Shown in pieces: positions 18,183-27,277 of a stretch of DNA of 64,000 nt. The stretch is from positions 420,695-484,694 of the forward strand of contig QQUA01000002.1 in NCBI GenBank assembly GCA_008501825.1, given 5' to 3'. The notes under the pieces are model-generated. The model did not search any database. It was not told where the DNA came from and saw nothing but the letters and a program-made list of their open reading frames with translations. Positions within the stretch are counted from its first letter, which is position 1. Every line of letters begins with the position of its first letter. This DNA comes from Planctomycetota bacterium. Lineage in GTDB: Bacteria > Planctomycetota > UBA1135. Both the position numbers and the translations under genes were made by a program.

Positions 18183-19324
18183 GAATTTCTCCACCTCCGC
18201 AGGCGGCCACGAAGCCGTTGCATGAAGCTTCGGGTTTCGGGGGTCCATGGAGCGAGCAGACTCGGCCCTTGCCAGGAAAAGCCGGAGCTTTCCGGCGTCG
18301 GCGGCAACGGGCTTCCCGGGTGATCTTGAGGCGGTTCTGGACCGTGGAAAACCACCGGAGCGATGTCGTTACAAGCTTCAGGATGAAACAGGGAAGCCAA
18401 ATATTGGGCTTGCCCGCGACCGGGGCCGAGTTCGTATTGGCCACCGGCATAAAGTTGAATCTGCCGTTCCTCGCACCAGGAATACAGTTCCCACAAGGTC
18501 TGCAGCCGTCCGCTACGAGAAGGTTTGAGGTTCAAATGTTGAGGCAGCCAGGGAAAGGCTTCGACGTCGGCAATGCTGGAAATAGGAGCGTCCCAGGTGA
18601 CTCGCTGGCGATATTCCTGCAACACCGGCAAAGTGCGAGAGTCGAGCCAGGGATCTTCCAGGAAAGCTTCAGGAAAAAATTCCGCTACTCGCCGGTAAAG
18701 TTCGGGGTCCGGCTGCAAAGACACCGAAGTGCCTTGGTAATAGCCTTTGAAATCCACGACTTTGACGCACTGCAAATCCGCCAATTGCCGGCAGAATCCA
18801 TCGTCCCAAGCTGGAGAGACGTCGACTTTAAAGCCCATATCAGGCCAAATCGCCTGAATGGCCCGAATTCTGGCCAAGTCTTCTTCCCCGCGAACGGACA
18901 GAGAAACCACGTATCGGAGGGGTTTCGGCTTCAGTTGCAAGAATTCATGAAGGCTGCACCCTTGTTGGCGCAGGGCTAAATCCAAGGCGGCGCTTTCCAA
19001 GGCCCAGCGGCGATAATGCCGCGAACTTTCCCGCACCGGAGGTCGACCGTAAAGAGAAATTTGGTCCAGGTGATCAGAAAATTCGCCCAATCGATATTGG
19101 CCGCACAAGGGTAGCTTGGCCGCGTGAAGCTGAAACTCGGCGTGATCCTCCGTTTCGTAGCTGACGTCTTCGCCAACGCCTTCGTGGCCTTGTCCGCACA
19201 GCCGAATCAAGCTGACTTGCCGGTCGAAAGGGCCGGGAACGGAGCTGCGATATCGTTCGCATACCGCTTGTTCCACTTCCAAGGACAAGTCGGCAAGAGA
19301 TTGGAATTCAGACAGCTTGGGCAT
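18179..19324 (-). CDS. Enolase-superfamily enzyme (mandelate racemase / o-succinylbenzoate synthase-like)
   Basis: 381 residues from ATG 19324. An N-terminal capping domain is followed by a modified TIM barrel. Metal ligands can be assigned to VVDFKG (Asp), FLEDPW (Glu) and TWDAPI (Asp). A second-side lysine sits in LNLKPSRSGRLQ, and the barrel ends with GGQYELGPGRGQ. The first-side KxK motif seen in o-succinylbenzoate synthases and epimerases reads KVD here (GFKVDVSP), so the exact reaction cannot be named. No menaquinone genes are near. The C-terminal 60 residues (proline-rich, then basic) extend beyond the usual fold. It is an orphan gene divergent from a candidate small RNA. Confidence 0.85.
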   Translation of the reverse strand: MPKLSEFQSLADLSLEVEQAVCERYRSSVPGPFDRQVSLIRLCGQGHEGVGEDVSYETEDHAEFQLHAAKLPLCGQYRLGEFSDHLDQISLYGRPPVRESSRHYRRWALESAALDLALRQQGCSLHEFLQLKPKPLRYVVSLSVRGEEDLARIRAIQAIWPDMGFKVDVSPAWDDGFCRQLADLQCVKVVDFKGYYQGTSVSLQPDPELYRRVAEFFPEAFLEDPWLDSRTLPVLQEYRQRVTWDAPISSIADVEAFPWLPQHLNLKPSRSGRLQTLWELYSWCEERQIQLYAGGQYELGPGRGQAQYLASLFHPEACNDIAPVVFHGPEPPQDHPGSPLPPTPESSGFSWQGPSLLAPWTPETRSFMQRLRGRLRRWRNS

Positions 19325-19386
19325 CGACTTCCAGCTTAATCCTTGCTTCAACTTGCCAATTCCATTTCGGAAAATTCCCCACGGAT

Positions 19387-19416
19387 TTCTCAAAATTCCC
19401 GCAAGTTCTTTATAAT
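19387..19416 (+). promoter_or_regulatory. Candidate sigma-70 promoter for the small RNA
   Basis: TATAAT at 19411-19416 is a perfect -10 box. A TTCTCA at 19387-19392 matches four of six -35 positions with an 18-base spacer. Transcription would start near 19423. Confidence 0.45.
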
Positions 19417-19422
19417 TCCGAA

Positions 19423-19543
19423 GTCAGGCGCTACCTCCCGCTAGTTCGGGTCCAAGCCCGCAGGGATCTAGGTCGTCCTGATTCGTTGCTACAAGAAGAC
19501 AAGAAAAGGTCCCGAGGTTCATCCCCGGGACCTTGTTTTTTTC
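19423..19543 (+). ncRNA. Candidate structured small RNA, about 120 nt
   Basis: No plausible coding frame occupies this stretch. It is bounded by a perfect TATAAT box on the left and a hairpin with a T tract on the right. Folding by eye gives an outer stem GTCAGG/CCTGAT (19422-19427 with 19477-19482, one G-U). Inside are TCCC/GGGA and a CGGGT/GCCCG hairpin with loop CCAA. It does not match the conserved cores of SRP RNA, tmRNA or RNase P that I know. A 6S-like or trans-acting RNA is possible. The alternative is a simple leaderless intergenic region with a bidirectional terminator. Confidence 0.4.
19508..19543. terminator. Bidirectional rho-independent terminator
   Basis: GGTCCCGAGG and CCCCGGGACC form a 10-bp stem with one mismatch and loop TTCAT. 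A T tract (TTGTTTTTTT) follows on the plus strand and AAGAAAAGG precedes it, giving TTTTCTT on the minus strand. It would end the mscS-type gene (stop 19585) from the right and the candidate RNA from the left. Confidence 0.8.
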
Positions 19544-19584
19544 TACGCCATTTGGATGCGACGCTTTTCTTTTACTTCCATCGC

Positions 19585-22500
19585 CTAGGTCGTTTTCGAC
19601 TCCATTTCCTCAACCGCTTCGCCGGCGTTTTCTTTGTTCCCGGGATTGGGCTTCATTTGGTGCCCCTTGGAATCCGAACCGGAACTGATTTCGGGCCACT
19701 CCTTGATGTGCAAGTCCTGCTGGGGGAACGGGATGCCCACGCCGATCTTCTCCAATCCGTGATTGATTTGCTGATTGATTCGATCGGTGACCACCATCCT
19801 CTGAGACGGGCTGGAGAGGAACAAACGGATCTCGAAATCCAGGGAACTGGCGCCGTGATTGACAAAGAAAACTTGCGGCGCCGGATCTTTCAAAGCCTCG
19901 GGTTGGGAGGTGGCAAGGTCCAGCAACAGTTCCCGAACCTGGCTGATGTCGCTTCCGTAATCGACTCCAATCGGAATGACCAAGCGGGTCAGAGAATCGG
20001 CTAAAGTCCAGTTCACCACTTCTTTGCTGATCAAGGTCCGGTTGGGAACGATGACTTCCTGTCGATCAAAATTCAACACCGTGGTGGCCCGAATGTTGAT
20101 TTTTTGAATTTTCCCGGTAACGGTGCCAACGGTGACTTGATCGCCGACTCGAATCGGTCTTTCCACTAGCAAGATGATGCCGCTGACGAAATTGGAAACG
20201 ATCTCCTGAAGACCGAAACCGAGCCCTAAGCCCATGGCCGCCACCAGCCAGCCGATGCTGCTCATGTCCAAATGGATGGTGGACAAAGCGGCTAAGGCGC
20301 CCAGGAAAAACAGCGCATAGGAAGCCATGGTGCTGATGGCGTAGCGCAACCCCTGATCCATATTGATTCGGCTGAAAAACAGCAGGTCCAACAGCCCCCG
20401 GAGATTCCGAAGCAGCCAAATGGTGACCAGGAAGGTAAGACCGGCTCGAATCATGTCGGCAGCGGTCACCGAGATCGGATCCCCTGCAGCAGTCGTGCCG
20501 GCTTGGTAAAGCTCGCGCCCTTCCATGGCCTGCCAGAAATTCTGGTTAAGTCCCCAGATGCTGGCGATGACCAAGATTCCGACCACGACGAACAAGGCTC
20601 GGATGAAGACCCGCAGTTGCTCCAGCTCTCTCTGATCAGTTTCTTCAGTTCCGTTTTCCTGTTGCCGGCTGCGCCGCCAAATTCGTGCTTGGATCCGATC
20701 CAGGGCATGAACCACCGAGCGATAGATCGGGGGAAGCACCATGACCACCACAGCGGTCAGAATCAAACCCTTGGCCAGGTGAAGGGCTGCGAAACCGTAG
20801 CCGGCAAAATCCAGCACCGGAAGGGAAAGGACCAAAACCAGAATCAGCAAATTCCAGACGCCCTTACCCTTCTGCAAATAACTGGCAATGCGCTCCTCAA
20901 GCGCCACCCGGAGCACGGGAGAATTCGGGCGCAGCAACCGGTAAAGGGCCATGGCCCCCACCACCAGGAAGGCGGTCCAAAGGATTCGCGGCAGATAAAC
21001 CAGTTCGAAGGGTTCCGCCAGCAGTAACTCGTGGGGAATCCACAGGAACAGATATCCCCAAAGCACCAATCGCAGAGTTCGGTAGAGGGTTCGGCACGGC
21101 TCTTCCGGCATCCACTCCATTTGCCGGCAAAGACCGGATTTGGTGAACAGCAAGCGGTTCAGATTCCAGAACAAGACCAGCCAAGCCAGGTGTTGGATCA
21201 AGCCCACCAGAAGGATGGGGTATTGGCCGGGGAAGTCCAACAAGGTCACGCCAAAGGCGGCGACAAAGACATAGCCCGGAAGCAACAAAGCGGCGAGGGA
21301 AGTCAACACCAAAGGCCGCAAATTCGCCTTCCAAGGCCCTGGGCTTTGGCTTTGGAACTCCCCGGCGTAGCGCAGAAGGCCCTTGCGAACCAGGAGGAAA
21401 AGGAAAGGCAAGAGGAGCAGCAGAACCGCCAGCAAGCCGATCTGACGAGGATGAATGAAGTCACTCCAAGTCCTGGGCTCCGTCTCGGTTCCAGGGAGCT
21501 GGTCGCTCCCCCAATCGATTAAGACTTCGCCTTCATCCACCAACTCGCCGAAGGTTTCCAGGTTCAAAGGCACTCGGTCCCGAATCCAAAATACCTTGGA
21601 ATGGATAAAGGCACCCATTTCATTCAGAGTGGTGGTCAGCTCGAAACGCAAGTTCAAAAGTTGCTGCCCTTGGGGCAGGATCCCTCCCAAGCTCGCCTTT
21701 TCGGTGGTCAACAAATTGCGATATTCATCGCGCAGCTTGCCGCCTTCCCTGCGGATGCTTTCCTTCTCCCCCTCTTCAAGATCGGCGGTAGCTTGTTCGA
21801 ATTCGGCCTTCCAAAGGTCGTTTAAGCTGAACAAGGTGTCATCCACCTCGAACCGGCGACCGCGATAGCCATTCAAAGTGGATTCCACTTCCGGGCTGAC
21901 CGCCAACTCCAAAGCCTTGCGCTTTTGGGGAAGGCGTTGATACGTCGCCCGAATCATCTCGCCGACCTGGCCGCTGGTCCCGTATTTGGTGACGTAATCC
22001 TGCAGTCGACTCAGGGTGGTTTTATTTTCGGTGAGCCGGCCCTCGAGATCGGCCGTCTCCTTGCTCAGGCGCACGCCGAAAGGACCCATGGCGGCCAAAT
22101 TGGCCTCCACCCGGGCGATCTTGGCCTGCCATTCGGCGAGAAATCTTTGCTGTGGGGTATCCGCTTTCTCGGCTAAGGCTTCCAAGCGAGCTGCTTCTTC
22201 CTGCTTGGCCTTTTGGGCTTGCTCCAACTGGTCTTCTAAGGCCTGCCGATACAACTCCAATTCAGCATTGGCTTGCTCCAATTGCAATTGCGCCACTTCC
22301 AATTGCAGAGCCCGATAGCTTTCCAGGCCGGGACCGGTTTCGGACACTTCTTCCAGCCACGTCCTGGCTTCCCCGGCAAGTTGAATTTCCAACTTGGCGT
22401 TGTCCAGATATAAAGCTTGTTGTTCCGGGCTCTGGCCCTCGGCCGGCGGTTGATCCTGCAGCTCGGTCAACCGAGCCTGAGCCTTGGTCTCCCGCTCCTG

Positions 22501-23115
22501 CCATTGGCTTTGCAGATCCGCCATGTCGGAAGCGACTTTGTCCTGAGTAGAAATCGCCGTTTGAATCTTCTCGATTTGGCTCCTCAGCTCGCCAGCCTGC
22601 TTATCCAAGGCCTTCAATTGCTCAGGATCGGGATCGCTCGGGGCTTCCGCTTCTGGCCGTTGTTCCAAGGCTTCCTTCCGCGCTTGCAAAGTGGCCGTCC
22701 CTTCGGTGCTCGCCTCCAAATCACGACGGAAATGCTTGTGACGCTGCTGCACTTGGATCAACTCATTCAATAATTGAATGCGCAAATCCAGGGATTTCGC
22801 CATTTGCTCTTCGGCGCTTCCGGCGGCCAACTCCATGCCGAGAGCTTCCCTTTGATTCTTGGCACTCTCCAGAGCCGCCGCAGGATCCTGAACCGCCGGC
22901 TCGGTGATCTGCTCTTCTTCTCCCTGCGGCGGAGCAGGGGCTTCGCTTTCCGGCTGTTGAGGAGCCTCCTCCGCCGGCTCATCCTGGGAAGGATTTTCCT
23001 CCGAACTCGATGGCGGCTGTTCTTGAGCCAGGGGCGCAAAGCCCGGGACCGCAGCGGCCGAAAAGGAAGCTCCGGCCCAAGCGGCAATCAGGAGAAAGGC
23101 AAACTGGCGGACCAT
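19585..23115 (-). CDS. Large MscS-family mechanosensitive channel (MscK/KefA-like)
   Basis: 1176 residues from ATG 23115, which places the signal peptide (RQFAFLLIAAWAGASFSAAA) at the N-terminus; ATG 23151 would add 12 residues. After a proline/glutamate-rich linker there are roughly 450 residues of coiled coil rich in Gln, Glu and Leu. About eleven membrane helices follow. The channel domain has the glycine/alanine-rich pore helix (VAAMGLGLGFGLQEIVSNF) and ERPIRVGDQVTVG, then VIVPNRTLISKEVVNWT. Family knowledge: it opens on membrane tension during osmotic downshock and releases solutes. The periplasmic coiled coil is as in MscK. It is monocistronic with its own terminator. Confidence 0.93.
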   Translation of the reverse strand: MVRQFAFLLIAAWAGASFSAAAVPGFAPLAQEQPPSSSEENPSQDEPAEEAPQQPESEAPAPPQGEEEQITEPAVQDPAAALESAKNQREALGMELAAGSAEEQMAKSLDLRIQLLNELIQVQQRHKHFRRDLEASTEGTATLQARKEALEQRPEAEAPSDPDPEQLKALDKQAGELRSQIEKIQTAISTQDKVASDMADLQSQWQERETKAQARLTELQDQPPAEGQSPEQQALYLDNAKLEIQLAGEARTWLEEVSETGPGLESYRALQLEVAQLQLEQANAELELYRQALEDQLEQAQKAKQEEAARLEALAEKADTPQQRFLAEWQAKIARVEANLAAMGPFGVRLSKETADLEGRLTENKTTLSRLQDYVTKYGTSGQVGEMIRATYQRLPQKRKALELAVSPEVESTLNGYRGRRFEVDDTLFSLNDLWKAEFEQATADLEEGEKESIRREGGKLRDEYRNLLTTEKASLGGILPQGQQLLNLRFELTTTLNEMGAFIHSKVFWIRDRVPLNLETFGELVDEGEVLIDWGSDQLPGTETEPRTWSDFIHPRQIGLLAVLLLLLPFLFLLVRKGLLRYAGEFQSQSPGPWKANLRPLVLTSLAALLLPGYVFVAAFGVTLLDFPGQYPILLVGLIQHLAWLVLFWNLNRLLFTKSGLCRQMEWMPEEPCRTLYRTLRLVLWGYLFLWIPHELLLAEPFELVYLPRILWTAFLVVGAMALYRLLRPNSPVLRVALEERIASYLQKGKGVWNLLILVLVLSLPVLDFAGYGFAALHLAKGLILTAVVVMVLPPIYRSVVHALDRIQARIWRRSRQQENGTEETDQRELEQLRVFIRALFVVVGILVIASIWGLNQNFWQAMEGRELYQAGTTAAGDPISVTAADMIRAGLTFLVTIWLLRNLRGLLDLLFFSRINMDQGLRYAISTMASYALFFLGALAALSTIHLDMSSIGWLVAAMGLGLGFGLQEIVSNFVSGIILLVERPIRVGDQVTVGTVTGKIQKINIRATTVLNFDRQEVIVPNRTLISKEVVNWTLADSLTRLVIPIGVDYGSDISQVRELLLDLATSQPEALKDPAPQVFFVNHGASSLDFEIRLFLSSPSQRMVVTDRINQQINHGLEKIGVGIPFPQQDLHIKEWPEISSGSDSKGHQMKPNPGNKENAGEAVEEMESKTT

Positions 23116-23337
23116 GGATCCTGCCTCGGTGTGAAGGTTTCGCAAGCTCATGACGGATGAAGGCCTCGGTTGTGGCAGGACCGAGAAGGGAATGGGAACC
23201 CGGGCGGGCTCACATTATGGCTTCTTTTCCAACAGCCGGAGGCTTCAGATAGCTAGACCGGGAAATCAGGAAAGGCAAGTAATCTAAACCCCTCGCCGAC
23301 CCAGCTTTGCCCACTCCACTTGCGGGCGGCTACACCC

Positions 23338-24528
23338 ATGTCCTCGACTTCACCTGCGCCTGCTTCTTCATTCAAGTTGGCCGCCGTCTTCAGCGGCGGA
23401 GGTGCTCGCGCCGCCTATCAAGCAGGATTTCTATCCGGATTGGGACGCATGTTTCCCGACTTGCCGATCCCCTATTTGACCGGAGTCTCCGCAGGAGCCA
23501 TCAACGCCGCCGGCCTGGCTCAACTCTCCGGAGATCTGCACTCTCGCAGTCGAGCTCTGGTTTCCGCTTGGCGCCAAGTGGAGCTGGCCCAGGTCGTCGA
23601 AACCGGTAGTTTCCACTTGGGAAGGCGCACCACTCGTTGGATGATGCGTTTGCTTTCCGGCGGCCGCCGCGGCGGACCCAAGCCCAGAGGTCTTTTGGAT
23701 ACCGCCCCGTTGGAAACTTTCCTGAAACGGTCCTTGCAATGCGAAGAAAATGGACGCCTGCAAGGCATCGGCCGCAACTTGGCGGAAGGAAGGCTTTCAG
23801 CGGTAGCCATTACCGCCTCCAATTACCAAACCGGTCAATCGGTTACTTGGGTGGAAGGAGAAGAGCTTCCCAGTTGGAGCCGTGCTCATCGGCTCGGGGT
23901 TTCCTGCCCGCTTGGAATTCAACACATTATGGCTTCGGCCGCCCTGCCCGGTTTGTTTCCGGCGGTTCTGGTCGACGGACACTGGTACGGAGACGGCGGC
24001 ATTCGCCTGACCGCCCCTTTCGCTCCGGCGGTCCACCTTGGCGCCGACAAGATTTTGGCCGTTTCCACTCGCCAAGCTCGCAAACCGGAAATCGACGTGG
24101 GTATCGCCCCCTATCCGCCGCCATCTCTCCTCGCCGGAGTGCTTTTGGACGCCATTTTCTTGGATCAGTTCGACGCCGATGCCTTGCGGCTGGAACGCAT
24201 CAACGGATTGTTGGCGCAACAAGGAGGAGATTTAAGTTGCGGATTGCGACCGGTGGAATTGCTGGTTATTCGTCCTTCGGTAGACCTGGGAGCGCTGGCC
24301 CAAGACTATGAGTTGAAACTGCCGGGGGCCCTTCGATTCATGACTCGAGGCTTGGGAACCCGCGAAGAAAATCCCGCCGGCCTGCTCAGCTTGCTGATGT
24401 TTGAGCCGGCCTACGTCGACACCTTATTGCAGGTCGGGGAAAGGGACGCTTTGGCTTGCCGGGAAACTTTGGCTGCCTTTTTGGAAACAACCCCGGCGTC
24501 GGCATCGGCCGATGAAAGCGGGGCTTGA
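23338..24528 (+). CDS. Patatin-like phospholipase
   Basis: 396 residues from ATG 23338. The oxyanion hole SGGGARAAYQAG is close to the N-terminus. The nucleophile elbow is GVSAGAINA (GxSxG), and the catalytic aspartate lies in DGHWYGDGGIRL (DGG). No signal peptide is seen, so it is cytosolic or membrane-associated. It would hydrolyse acyl esters of phospholipids. Insertions after the elbow (RRTTRWMMRLLSGGRRGG) are basic and may bind membranes. It ends five bases before the convergent symporter gene. Confidence 0.92.
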   Translation: MSSTSPAPASSFKLAAVFSGGGARAAYQAGFLSGLGRMFPDLPIPYLTGVSAGAINAAGLAQLSGDLHSRSRALVSAWRQVELAQVVETGSFHLGRRTTRWMMRLLSGGRRGGPKPRGLLDTAPLETFLKRSLQCEENGRLQGIGRNLAEGRLSAVAITASNYQTGQSVTWVEGEELPSWSRAHRLGVSCPLGIQHIMASAALPGLFPAVLVDGHWYGDGGIRLTAPFAPAVHLGADKILAVSTRQARKPEIDVGIAPYPPPSLLAGVLLDAIFLDQFDADALRLERINGLLAQQGGDLSCGLRPVELLVIRPSVDLGALAQDYELKLPGALRFMTRGLGTREENPAGLLSLLMFEPAYVDTLLQVGERDALACRETLAAFLETTPASASADESGA

Positions 24529-24533
24529 TTTTT

Positions 24534-26198
24534 TTACCAGAAGCAAAGGTACAAAGCCGCCGTCAACGCCAAGACCCCGTATCCCGCCGCCCGCAAGCCT
24601 TTCATCGGCCGAAGGTCGACCACCTTGGGTTCAGGAAGCGGCTTGCCTTCGATCCGTGGAGCCCAACCACCCCAGGCGGCCATCAACCCCAGCAAAAATA
24701 AGAACAGGACGAACATGTGGTAGAGGAAGGCCATGGAGGAATAGGCGTGCAACATTCTCCAAGGAGACGCCATCGAGGCCACGTCCTGTTCGGTCCACAC
24801 CCAGGAAGGAGCCCGGCTGAGCAAATACAACAGCGGTCCGACCAGCAAGGAGCAACGAGCTGCGGCCGCCGGAACCCGGGGCATCACCATCCCGGCGAAA
24901 AAGACCGCGCAAGTCGGAGCGGAAACAAAGCCCCAAAACTCCTGGATGTATTGAAACACACCGTCGAAGGCGTGAATCACCGGCGCCCACAAACAAGCTC
25001 CGACGGCCAGAAGGGCGGTAACGATACGGCCGATTCGCACCGCTTCGGCTTCGGTCATGCGCTTTTGCACGTAGACCGACCAGAGATCCAGGGTGAACAC
25101 CGTGGCGGCTGAATTCAATCCGCTGTTGAAGGTGCTCATGATCGAACCGGCCACCGCCGCCAACATCAGTCCCAACAGTCCAGCCGGCAACAGTTCGCGC
25201 AGCAACATGGGATAGGCGCCGTCCATTTGATCGACCGGCAATCGATCGGCCAAAATTTGTACCGCCATCATCCCGGGAATCACCACCAAAAACGGCAAAA
25301 ACAACTTGATCAAGGCGGCGAAAAGAATGCCCTTTTGGCCTTCCGCCAGGGATCCGGCGGCTAAGGTTCGCTGGGTTATGAATTGATTCAATCCCCAATA
25401 GAACATCACCGGGATCCACAAGCCGGTGATCAAGCTCAAGCTCGGAACGTCCGGATCGTTCCATGATCGGATGACGTGAAGCCCTTCGCGATTTTGCTCG
25501 GCGAAGCGGTGCCATCCGCTCCATATACCCTCTCCCTCACCGAGGCGATGCAAAGCCAGAAAAGCCACCAAGGTGCCGCCGGCCAGCAGGGCGCCGCCTT
25601 GCAACAAATCCGACCAAACCACCGCTTTCAAACCGCCGAAGATGGTGTAAATGCCGGCGGCGATGCCAATGCCCCAGACGCCGAGTTGGAAAGACCACCA
25701 CCGGGCGCCACTTTCCTCAAGATCGAACCGGTTCATCAAGATTTCCGGCAGTTTTAGAACGCCCGAAAGAAAGGTGGCACCGGAATAAAGCACCGTCGCC
25801 AAGACCGTCAAAACGAAAAAGACGACCATGAAAGAGGCCAAAATCGAGCGACAACTGCGGTCGAATCGATATTCCAAATATTCGGGCATGGTATAGATTC
25901 CGGCCTTCAAGAACCTCGGCAACAGCCACCAGGCTACGAACACCAAGGCCGGAGCCGCGAGCCATTCGTAACTGGCCACGGCAAATCCTGACCGGGCGGC
26001 GGTCCCGGTCATGCCGACAAAGTGCTCCGTAGAGATATTGGAAGCAATCAAAGAAAAGCCGATCAACCACCACGGCAGGGATCGGCCAGCGAGGAAATAG
26101 TCCCGTCGAGTCCGCTCGCCTCGAGAAGCCCACAAGGAAATCCCAGCCACCGTCCCCAAAAACAGGAACAGCAACACCCAGTCCTGCCAGCTCAACAT
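24534..26198 (-). CDS. Sodium:solute symporter family transporter (SGLT-like)
   Basis: 554 residues with about 14 membrane helices. Typical features are the N-terminal FLAGRSLPWWLIGFSLIASNIS segment, STEHFVGMTG, the IYTMPEYLEYRFDRS motif and GSIMSTFNSGLNSAATVFTLD, which contributes to the sodium site. These suggest Na+-driven uptake of a sugar or related solute; the substrate is not readable. It is the last gene of a five-gene operon, overlapping the upstream dehydrogenase gene by 7 bases. Its neighbours (a Gfo/Idh/MocA enzyme and a XylR-like regulator) favour a sugar or sugar acid. Confidence 0.93.
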   Translation of the reverse strand: MLSWQDWVLLFLFLGTVAGISLWASRGERTRRDYFLAGRSLPWWLIGFSLIASNISTEHFVGMTGTAARSGFAVASYEWLAAPALVFVAWWLLPRFLKAGIYTMPEYLEYRFDRSCRSILASFMVVFFVLTVLATVLYSGATFLSGVLKLPEILMNRFDLEESGARWWSFQLGVWGIGIAAGIYTIFGGLKAVVWSDLLQGGALLAGGTLVAFLALHRLGEGEGIWSGWHRFAEQNREGLHVIRSWNDPDVPSLSLITGLWIPVMFYWGLNQFITQRTLAAGSLAEGQKGILFAALIKLFLPFLVVIPGMMAVQILADRLPVDQMDGAYPMLLRELLPAGLLGLMLAAVAGSIMSTFNSGLNSAATVFTLDLWSVYVQKRMTEAEAVRIGRIVTALLAVGACLWAPVIHAFDGVFQYIQEFWGFVSAPTCAVFFAGMVMPRVPAAAARCSLLVGPLLYLLSRAPSWVWTEQDVASMASPWRMLHAYSSMAFLYHMFVLFLFLLGLMAAWGGWAPRIEGKPLPEPKVVDLRPMKGLRAAGYGVLALTAALYLCFW

Positions 26199-27277
26199 GC
26201 TTCTTCCGAAGATTCCACGGCAGCCGGTTGAAGGTCCACGGCGCCCACTTGTTGCCGCCAGCGGAGCAAGCCATCCGCCAAGGCCAAAGTTTCGGCGGAC
26301 CCAATCATCGGCGGCGGCGGTTGCAGGTTCACCGGATCATCGGCCAGCATGCCGGCCATGGCGGCGGCTTCCAGGGCAAAGCAATCCATGGGCGCCTCCA
26401 CTTCGGTTTCCTGCGTTCCTGAATCGGTTTCCAAATTCAAGCGCCCGATCAATCCCAAGCGGCGTCCTTCCGGCATGAAAGGATCTTCAAAATGAAGCCT
26501 TCCGCGGTCTCCGATCAAAACCGCCCGGCGCCCGAGTTCGCCATCGATGGAAGCGGTAATCCTGGCTTCGAAGCCGCCGTCAAATTGCACTTGGGCGGTG
26601 GCAAAGGCTTCCACCCCAGTAGAAGTTAAACGTCCGCTCGCTTGCATACTTTCCGGCTCGGCATAGGGCCGTTGGGTATCTCCTGCGCAAGGAGCGAAAT
26701 ACATGGCCAATGAAAGCGGGTAACCGCCGATGTCCAATATGGCTCCGCCGCCAAGCTCGGGTGCAAACAGCCGGTGATCGGCCTGAAAGGGAGCGTGAAA
26801 TCCAAAGGAAGCTTCCAAGCGTTGCAAGCGACCAATTCTTCCTTCTTCCACCCAACGACGGGCCTGGGCGATTTGCGGATGGCAACGATACATCCAGGCT
26901 TCTACCAACGGCAGGCCCAAGTCCGCGGCCAAGTTCACCAAGTCCCGACTTTGTTGCGGGCAAACGGACATTGGCTTTTCACACAGCACCGCCTTTCCCG
27001 CCTGCAACGCGGCCTGCACCGCCCATCCATGGTGGCTATGGGGTGTGGCCACGTAAACCGCGGCCACTTCCGGGTCTTGAACGAGCGTCTCCAAATCGGC
27101 AACTGCGCTGCCTCCGTGCTCGGCGCAGAAATGCCGACTTCGTTCCAGGGATCGGCCCTGGACTCGAAGCAACCGGCCGACTTGCCATCGCTGCAAACTT
27201 TCGGCGAAGACTTTGGCAATTTGGCCGGGGCCGACGATGCCCCAACCGGGAATTTGCTTGGTTGAGGAAGCCTTCAT
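26192..27277 (-). CDS. Gfo/Idh/MocA-family oxidoreductase
   Basis: 361 residues from ATG 27277, overlapping the upstream stop in ATGA. The Rossmann fold begins WGIVGPGQIAKVFAES. YVATPHSHHGWAVQAALQAGKAVLCEKPMS contains the conserved EKP motif. The C-terminal substrate domain includes AWMYRCHPQ and ILDIGGYPLSLAMYF, the family's D-x-G-x-Y/H pattern. It would be a soluble NAD(P)-dependent dehydrogenase acting on a sugar, inositol or similar ring alcohol. Translational coupling on both sides ties it to the symporter, so it probably oxidises the transported compound. Confidence 0.92.
   Translation of the reverse strand: MKASSTKQIPGWGIVGPGQIAKVFAESLQRWQVGRLLRVQGRSLERSRHFCAEHGGSAVADLETLVQDPEVAAVYVATPHSHHGWAVQAALQAGKAVLCEKPMSVCPQQSRDLVNLAADLGLPLVEAWMYRCHPQIAQARRWVEEGRIGRLQRLEASFGFHAPFQADHRLFAPELGGGAILDIGGYPLSLAMYFAPCAGDTQRPYAEPESMQASGRLTSTGVEAFATAQVQFDGGFEARITASIDGELGRRAVLIGDRGRLHFEDPFMPEGRRLGLIGRLNLETDSGTQETEVEAPMDCFALEAAAMAGMLADDPVNLQPPPPMIGSAETLALADGLLRWRQQVGAVDLQPAAVESSEEAC

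Noticed and set aside
19441..19460. GTTCGGGTCC resembling a tRNA T-arm, here and at 56370.
   Set aside because: No acceptor, D or anticodon arms can be folded around either copy.
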